From assembly GCA_002439095.1 (NCBI GenBank), contig DJOT01000043.1, forward strand, positions 121,542 to 185,541: 64,000 nt of DNA. Direction: 5' to 3'. Shown here one piece after another: positions 60,530 through 64,000 of the stretch; position 1 is the stretch's first letter; each line of letters starts with the position of its first letter. The DNA is from Bacteroidales bacterium UBA6431 (GTDB taxonomy: Bacteria > Bacteroidota > Bacteroidia > Bacteroidales > UBA932). Under the pieces are notes generated by a model. It worked only from the letters and a program-made list of their open reading frames with translations. It was not told the DNA's origin and did not search any database. A program made the translations under genes and the position numbers.

Positions 60530-62320
60530 CTAATTTTTTAGTTCGTCAGCCACTGCTGACTTTATGTACTGTATAAACTGGTCAACGGACATGCTGCCCT
60601 GATCCGCACCTTCTTTGCGAACCGAGACAGTACCGTCGGCAACTTCTTTCTCACCGACTATCGCGAGAACCGGAACACGCAGCAGAGATATCTCGCGGAT
60701 TCTCTTGCCGAGCGTCTCGTTACGCGAGTCAACGGAAGCGCGAATTTCGGAATTTTTTAGCGATTCGCAAACTTTTTCCGCATAATCAGCATATTTTTCA
60801 CTGACTGGCAGCACCTTAACTTGCTCTGGAGAGAGCCATACCGGAAGATGCCCGGCAGTGTGCTCAAGAACCACGGCAGTGAACCTTTCGATGGATCCGA
60901 ACGGAGCACGGTGAATCATCACAGGACGCTGCTTTGAACCGTCAGCATCTGTATATTCGAGCTGGAAACGCTCCGGCAGGTTATAATCGACTTGGATTGT
61001 GCCCAACTGCCACTGGCGACCGATGGCATCTTTGACCATGAAGTCAAGTTTCGGTCCATAGAAAGCCGCCTCGCCGAGTTCCACGACAGTTTTGAGTCCT
61101 TTCTTCGCGGCGGCATCAATGATCGCCTGCTCAGCCTTTCCCCAGTTTTCATCACTCCCGATATATTTCTCCTTGTCGTTAGGGTCACGAAGAGATATCT
61201 GTGCCATATACTCGGTCATATTGAGAGTCTTGAAGACATAGAGAATCAAATCGATAACTTTCTCGAACTCATCTTGAAGCTGGTCTGGACGGCAGAACAG
61301 ATGCGCATCATCCTGAGTAAACCCGCGCACCCTCGTCAACCCGTGGAGCTCACCGCTCTGCTCATAGCGGTAAACAGTACCGAACTCAGCAAAACGGAGC
61401 GGAAGATCACGATAAGAGCGTGGAGAACTGCGATAAATCTCACAATGGTGAGGACAGTTCATCGGCTTGAGCATATATTCTTCGCCCTCCTGCGGAGTAT
61501 GTATAGGCTGGAATGAGTCCTTGCCGTATTTTGCATAATGCCCGGATGTCACATAGAGTTCCTTGCTTCCGATATGCGGCGTCACCACCGGAAGATATCC
61601 GAGTTCACTCTGCTTGCGACGAAGGAAATTTTCAAGAGTATTGCGCATCACGGCCCCCCTCGGAAGCCACAGCGGCAACCCAAGTCCTACGCGGCTGGAG
61701 AAAGTGAACAATTCCATTTCCTTGCCGAGCTTGCGGTGATCGCGCTTCTTGGCCTCTTCGAGCATTGCAAGATATTCGTCCAGCATGCTCTTTTTAGGGA
61801 AAGTGATACCATATATGCGCGTCAGCTGCTCACGGTTCTGGTCGCCCTTCCAATACGCTCCGGCTATGGACGTGAGTTTGACCGCCTTGATGTCATCGAC
61901 ATGCTTTATATGCGGACCACGGCAGAGGTCAGTGAAATGGCCATTTGTATAGAATGTTATCTTGCCGTCCTCGAGATCCTTGATAAGTTCGCACTTGTAC
62001 TTGTCACCTTTCTCCTCGAAATATTTGAGGGCATCGGCCTTTGAGACTTCTTTGCGCTCAAATGTCTCTTTGGTGCGGGCAAGTTCGATCATCTTCTTCT
62101 CAATCTCCTTGAGGTCGGACTCTGATATCTGCCGACCTCCGAGATCGACATCATAATAAAAGCCGTTCTCGACAGCCGGCCCCACTCCGAACTTGACGCC
62201 GGGATATAAAGCCTCAAGAGCCTCCGCCATAAGGTGCGCGGAAGAATGCCAGAATATCTTTTTGGTCTCCGGATCGTCCCAAGGACGGATGGTACCGTCA
62301 GTAAAAGCAATCGTCAACAT
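60530..62320 (-). CDS. thrS: Threonyl-tRNA synthetase lacking most of the TGS domain
   Basis: A 596-residue ThrRS, about 45-50 shorter than usual. The N-terminal TGS (N1) domain is reduced to MLTIAFTDGTIRPWDD before the editing domain begins (IFWHSSAHLMAEALEALYPG). The editing HxxxH and the CRGPH motif are intact. The catalytic core (NCPHHCEIYRSSPRSYRDLP, GRQWQLGTIQVDYNLP) and the anticodon domain (LPVSEKYADYA) are normal. ATG 62320 follows a -7 box at 62345-62352; the start at 62347 lies inside that promoter. Confidence 0.93.
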   Translation of the reverse strand: MLTIAFTDGTIRPWDDPETKKIFWHSSAHLMAEALEALYPGVKFGVGPAVENGFYYDVDLGGRQISESDLKEIEKKMIELARTKETFERKEVSKADALKYFEEKGDKYKCELIKDLEDGKITFYTNGHFTDLCRGPHIKHVDDIKAVKLTSIAGAYWKGDQNREQLTRIYGITFPKKSMLDEYLAMLEEAKKRDHRKLGKEMELFTFSSRVGLGLPLWLPRGAVMRNTLENFLRRKQSELGYLPVVTPHIGSKELYVTSGHYAKYGKDSFQPIHTPQEGEEYMLKPMNCPHHCEIYRSSPRSYRDLPLRFAEFGTVYRYEQSGELHGLTRVRGFTQDDAHLFCRPDQLQDEFEKVIDLILYVFKTLNMTEYMAQISLRDPNDKEKYIGSDENWGKAEQAIIDAAAKKGLKTVVELGEAAFYGPKLDFMVKDAIGRQWQLGTIQVDYNLPERFQLEYTDADGSKQRPVMIHRAPFGSIERFTAVVLEHTAGHLPVWLSPEQVKVLPVSEKYADYAEKVCESLKNSEIRASVDSRNETLGKRIREISLLRVPVLAIVGEKEVADGTVSVRKEGADQGSMSVDQFIQYIKSAVADELKN

Positions 62321-62344
62321 ACTGTTTTCTGTTTGTTTAACTCG

Positions 62345-62352
62345 CAAAATTA
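62345..62352 (-). promoter_or_regulatory. -7 element TAATTTTG of the thrS operon
   Basis: The minus-strand match to TAnnTTTG ends 24 bases before the thrS ATG at 62320. Confidence 0.5.
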
Positions 62353-62396
62353 GGAATTATTTTTCATTATATCCTCATTCTGAGGACAAATAGTAT

Positions 62397-62404
62397 TATA
62401 TTTG
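62397..62404 (+). promoter_or_regulatory. -7 element TATATTTG of the DUF4199 gene
   Basis: It matches TAnnTTTG and ends 8 bases before ATG 62413; divergent from thrS. Confidence 0.55.
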
Positions 62405-62412
62405 TCGACACT

Positions 62413-62946
62413 ATGGTAGAAAGGAAATCAATCTGGGACAGTGCCGCCAAGGCAGGTCTGGCGCTCGGCGGTATCAGCGTGGCTTATCTTGCCTTGACAT
62501 CCATGCTAAGCCTCATGTCTGGCGACAGCAAGGCGGCGGCCATAATAATCAGCATTGCCAGCACACTTCTATGGATGGTGAAATTCGCGGCCTGCCTATT
62601 CATGCTGCGTTTTTTCATGCTCCGATGGTCAGCAGCCAATCCTGATGCGGACAACTCCGATACATTCCGATTCGGACGTCTGACTGCGTTTCTGTCAGCA
62701 CTTGTATACTCGGGCTGCTATCTGGCATACACAACACTGATAAATCCCGGTATTTACGATGAGGCTTTCGAAATCCTCAAAAACAACCCTATGATGAACA
62801 GCAGCGCATACATGCAGGCAATGGAGAACATCCTGCCCATGATGCCGACATACACATTCTTCGGCAACTTGATCTACTGCTGGCTTTTCGGCGTGATACT
62901 TTCTGCCATTTATTCAAGGAACATCCCATCCAAGAACCCGTTCTGA
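62413..62946 (+). CDS. DUF4199 membrane protein
   Basis: A 177-residue protein with four predicted transmembrane segments (about 15-35, 45-65, 90-110 and 145-168), as in DUF4199. Its function is unknown. It is usually next to a GT2 glycosyltransferase, as here (4-bp gap), and may assist it. Confidence 0.8.
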   Translation: MVERKSIWDSAAKAGLALGGISVAYLALTSMLSLMSGDSKAAAIIISIASTLLWMVKFAACLFMLRFFMLRWSAANPDADNSDTFRFGRLTAFLSALVYSGCYLAYTTLINPGIYDEAFEILKNNPMMNSSAYMQAMENILPMMPTYTFFGNLIYCWLFGVILSAIYSRNIPSKNPF

Positions 62947-62950
62947 GCAC

Positions 62951-63901
62951 ATGGACATTTCAGTAATAATACCGTCATTCAATGAGAGGGAAAGTCTCCC
63001 GGAACTCACGGCATGGATAGCTCGAGTCATGGAAGAACATGGCTTCAGTTATGAAGTCATAATCGTGGACGACGGCAGTACGGACGGAAGCTGGGACACC
63101 ATAAAAAAGCTCGCAGAAAGCAGCAATGCCATCCATGGCATCCGTTTCCGGCGCAATTACGGGAAATCCGCAGCCCTATACTGCGGCTTCGAAAAAGCCC
63201 AAGGGGACGTGGTTTTCACCATGGACGCAGATTTGCAGGATTCTCCAGACGAAATCCCGGAGATGTACAGGATGGTACGCGAAGATGGGTATGATCTTGT
63301 GTCAGGCTGGAAACAGCACCGCAAAGATAACGCCCTCACCAAGAATCTGCCGTCGAAACTCTACAATGCGACGGCAAGGAAGATAACCGGAATCAAGTTG
63401 CACGACATGAACTGCGGTCTGAAAGCCTACCGCAATGAGGTTGTAAAGAGCATTGAAGTCTATGGGGAGATGCACAGATATATCCCATACCTTGCCAAGA
63501 ACGCAGGATTCACAAAAATAGGGGAAAAACCTGTACACCACGAAAAGCGCAAATACGGGAAGAGCAAATTCGGCATGGAAAGATTCATAAACGGCTTTCT
63601 GGATCTCCAGTCGCTGTGGTTTCTCAGCACATTCGGGAAGAAACCTATGCACTTCTTTGGTTACAGCGGCCTTTTCATGTTCTTCGTGGGATTCGTGATG
63701 ACCATCTGGATCATAGCAGCAAAACTCGTCCACCAAGCCCAAGGAGTCAAGTTCAGGGCAGTCACAGACCAACCCTTGTTCTACCTCGCCTTGCTGGCAG
63801 TAGTGCTCGGTGTCATGCTCTTCTTAGCAGGATTCATAGGAGAGATGATCGCACGCTCATCAGGCGATCGGAACAGATACAATATAAAAGAAGAAATCTG
63901 A
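62951..63901 (+). CDS. GT2-family glycosyltransferase with C-terminal membrane helices (DPM1/GtrB-like)
   Basis: A 316-residue enzyme with a GT-A catalytic domain: ISVIIPSFNERESLPELTAW, the metal-binding DAD in FTMDADLQDSP, and MNCGLKAYRNEV. Two hydrophobic C-terminal helices (about 230-255 and 270-300) follow. This plan matches polyprenyl-phosphate hexosyltransferases. The donor and acceptor are unknown. A terminator follows at 63911-63940. Confidence 0.88.
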   Translation: MDISVIIPSFNERESLPELTAWIARVMEEHGFSYEVIIVDDGSTDGSWDTIKKLAESSNAIHGIRFRRNYGKSAALYCGFEKAQGDVVFTMDADLQDSPDEIPEMYRMVREDGYDLVSGWKQHRKDNALTKNLPSKLYNATARKITGIKLHDMNCGLKAYRNEVVKSIEVYGEMHRYIPYLAKNAGFTKIGEKPVHHEKRKYGKSKFGMERFINGFLDLQSLWFLSTFGKKPMHFFGYSGLFMFFVGFVMTIWIIAAKLVHQAQGVKFRAVTDQPLFYLALLAVVLGVMLFLAGFIGEMIARSSGDRNRYNIKEEI

Positions 63902-63910
63902 TGAACTACC

Positions 63911-63942
63911 AAAAAGACCGGCACTCACGTCGGTCTTTTTTC
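63911..63942 (+). terminator. Rho-independent terminator after the GT2 gene
   Basis: AAAAAGACCG (63911-63920) pairs with CGGTCTTTTT (63931-63940). The T-run serves the plus strand, and the A-run on the other side may make it bidirectional. Confidence 0.75.
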
Positions 63943-63950
63943 CAATGCAA

Positions 63951-64000
63951 TAAAAAGAAGAAGTCCCGGGGAGGGTCGAATGACCATCCTCGGGACTTCC
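63951..64000 (-). terminator. Long hairpin, probable terminator of a gene beyond the window
   Basis: 63960-63977 pairs with 63982-63999 (outer stem GAAGTCCCG/CGGGACTTC) around a GAAT loop with few mismatches. On the minus strand it is followed by TTCTTTTTATT, suggesting it ends a leftward transcript from outside the window. Confidence 0.6.

Noticed and set aside
1..64000. CRISPR arrays, insertion sequences, prophage or integrase genes
   Set aside because: I saw no regularly spaced repeats with unique spacers, no transposase or integrase proteins, and no paired terminal repeats.

Overview
This 64 kb window comes from a chromosome of the Bacteroidota, most likely order Bacteroidales. Three things point there. 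Promoters carry the phylum's -7 element TAnnTTTG and mostly lack Shine-Dalgarno leaders. There are many lipoproteins and fimbrillin (Mfa-like), BACON, Porin_10, DUF3575, DUF4199, DUF4295 and DUF4296 proteins. The housekeeping gene orders (thrS-infC-rpmI-rplT, rpmB-rpmG-DUF4295-ftsY) are typical of the group. I cannot name a genus from sequence alone. I see no insertion sequence, prophage or CRISPR array.

Layout. 1-2.4 kb: end of a sugar-kinase-like gene, an AAA+ (AAA_14/DUF4143) gene with duplicated operator-like palindromes, and a MurU-like nucleotidyltransferase. 2.4-5.1 kb: purine salvage (apt, Tsx-like DUF5020 outer-membrane protein, NCS2 permease). 5.2-12 kb: Porin_10 porin, MltF-type lytic transglycosylase, M13 peptidase, LolC/E-like permease. 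12-19.2 kb: TPR protein, RsmF methyltransferase and SRPBCC protein, facing NUDIX, queA, dprA, tatD and asparaginase. 19.2-24.4 kb: ExbB/ExbD energy-transduction operon, asnS, udk and a TonB-like protein.

24.4-32.9 kb is the first accessory surface locus: three fimbrillin-type lipoproteins, the central one a 1151-residue fimbrillin/LRR/BACON/M64-peptidase fusion. It is bracketed by two related LRR plus EF-hand-like lipoproteins that face inward. 32.9-37.7 kb is a Hanks-type Ser/Thr kinase locus with a conserved unknown protein and three exported proteins.

37.7-44.2 kb is a leftward run of antiporter, S41 protease, dCMP deaminase, acyl-CoA ligase and lipoprotein. It diverges from typA-yceD-rpmF-tRNA-Arg. 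Between tRNA-Arg(CCT) and tRNA-Leu(CAG) sits a second accessory module: a fimbrillin-like lipoprotein and a Big_2-repeat lipoprotein, flanked by four copies of a roughly 40-bp repeat. 50-52.2 kb: DUF3575 barrel and a predicted HExxH metalloprotease lipoprotein. 52.3-62.3 kb: leftward housekeeping genes (deoC, DUF4296, pheT, ftsY, DUF4295, rpmG, rpmB, lepB, rplT, rpmI, infC, thrS). The window ends with DUF4199 and a GT2 glycosyltransferase.

Most notable: the two surface loci, two poly-G tracts (one beside a lipobox), an HExxxH metal motif in the M64 fusion, a ThrRS without most of its TGS domain, an AUC start for infC, and many promoters so close to the ATG that transcripts should be leaderless.
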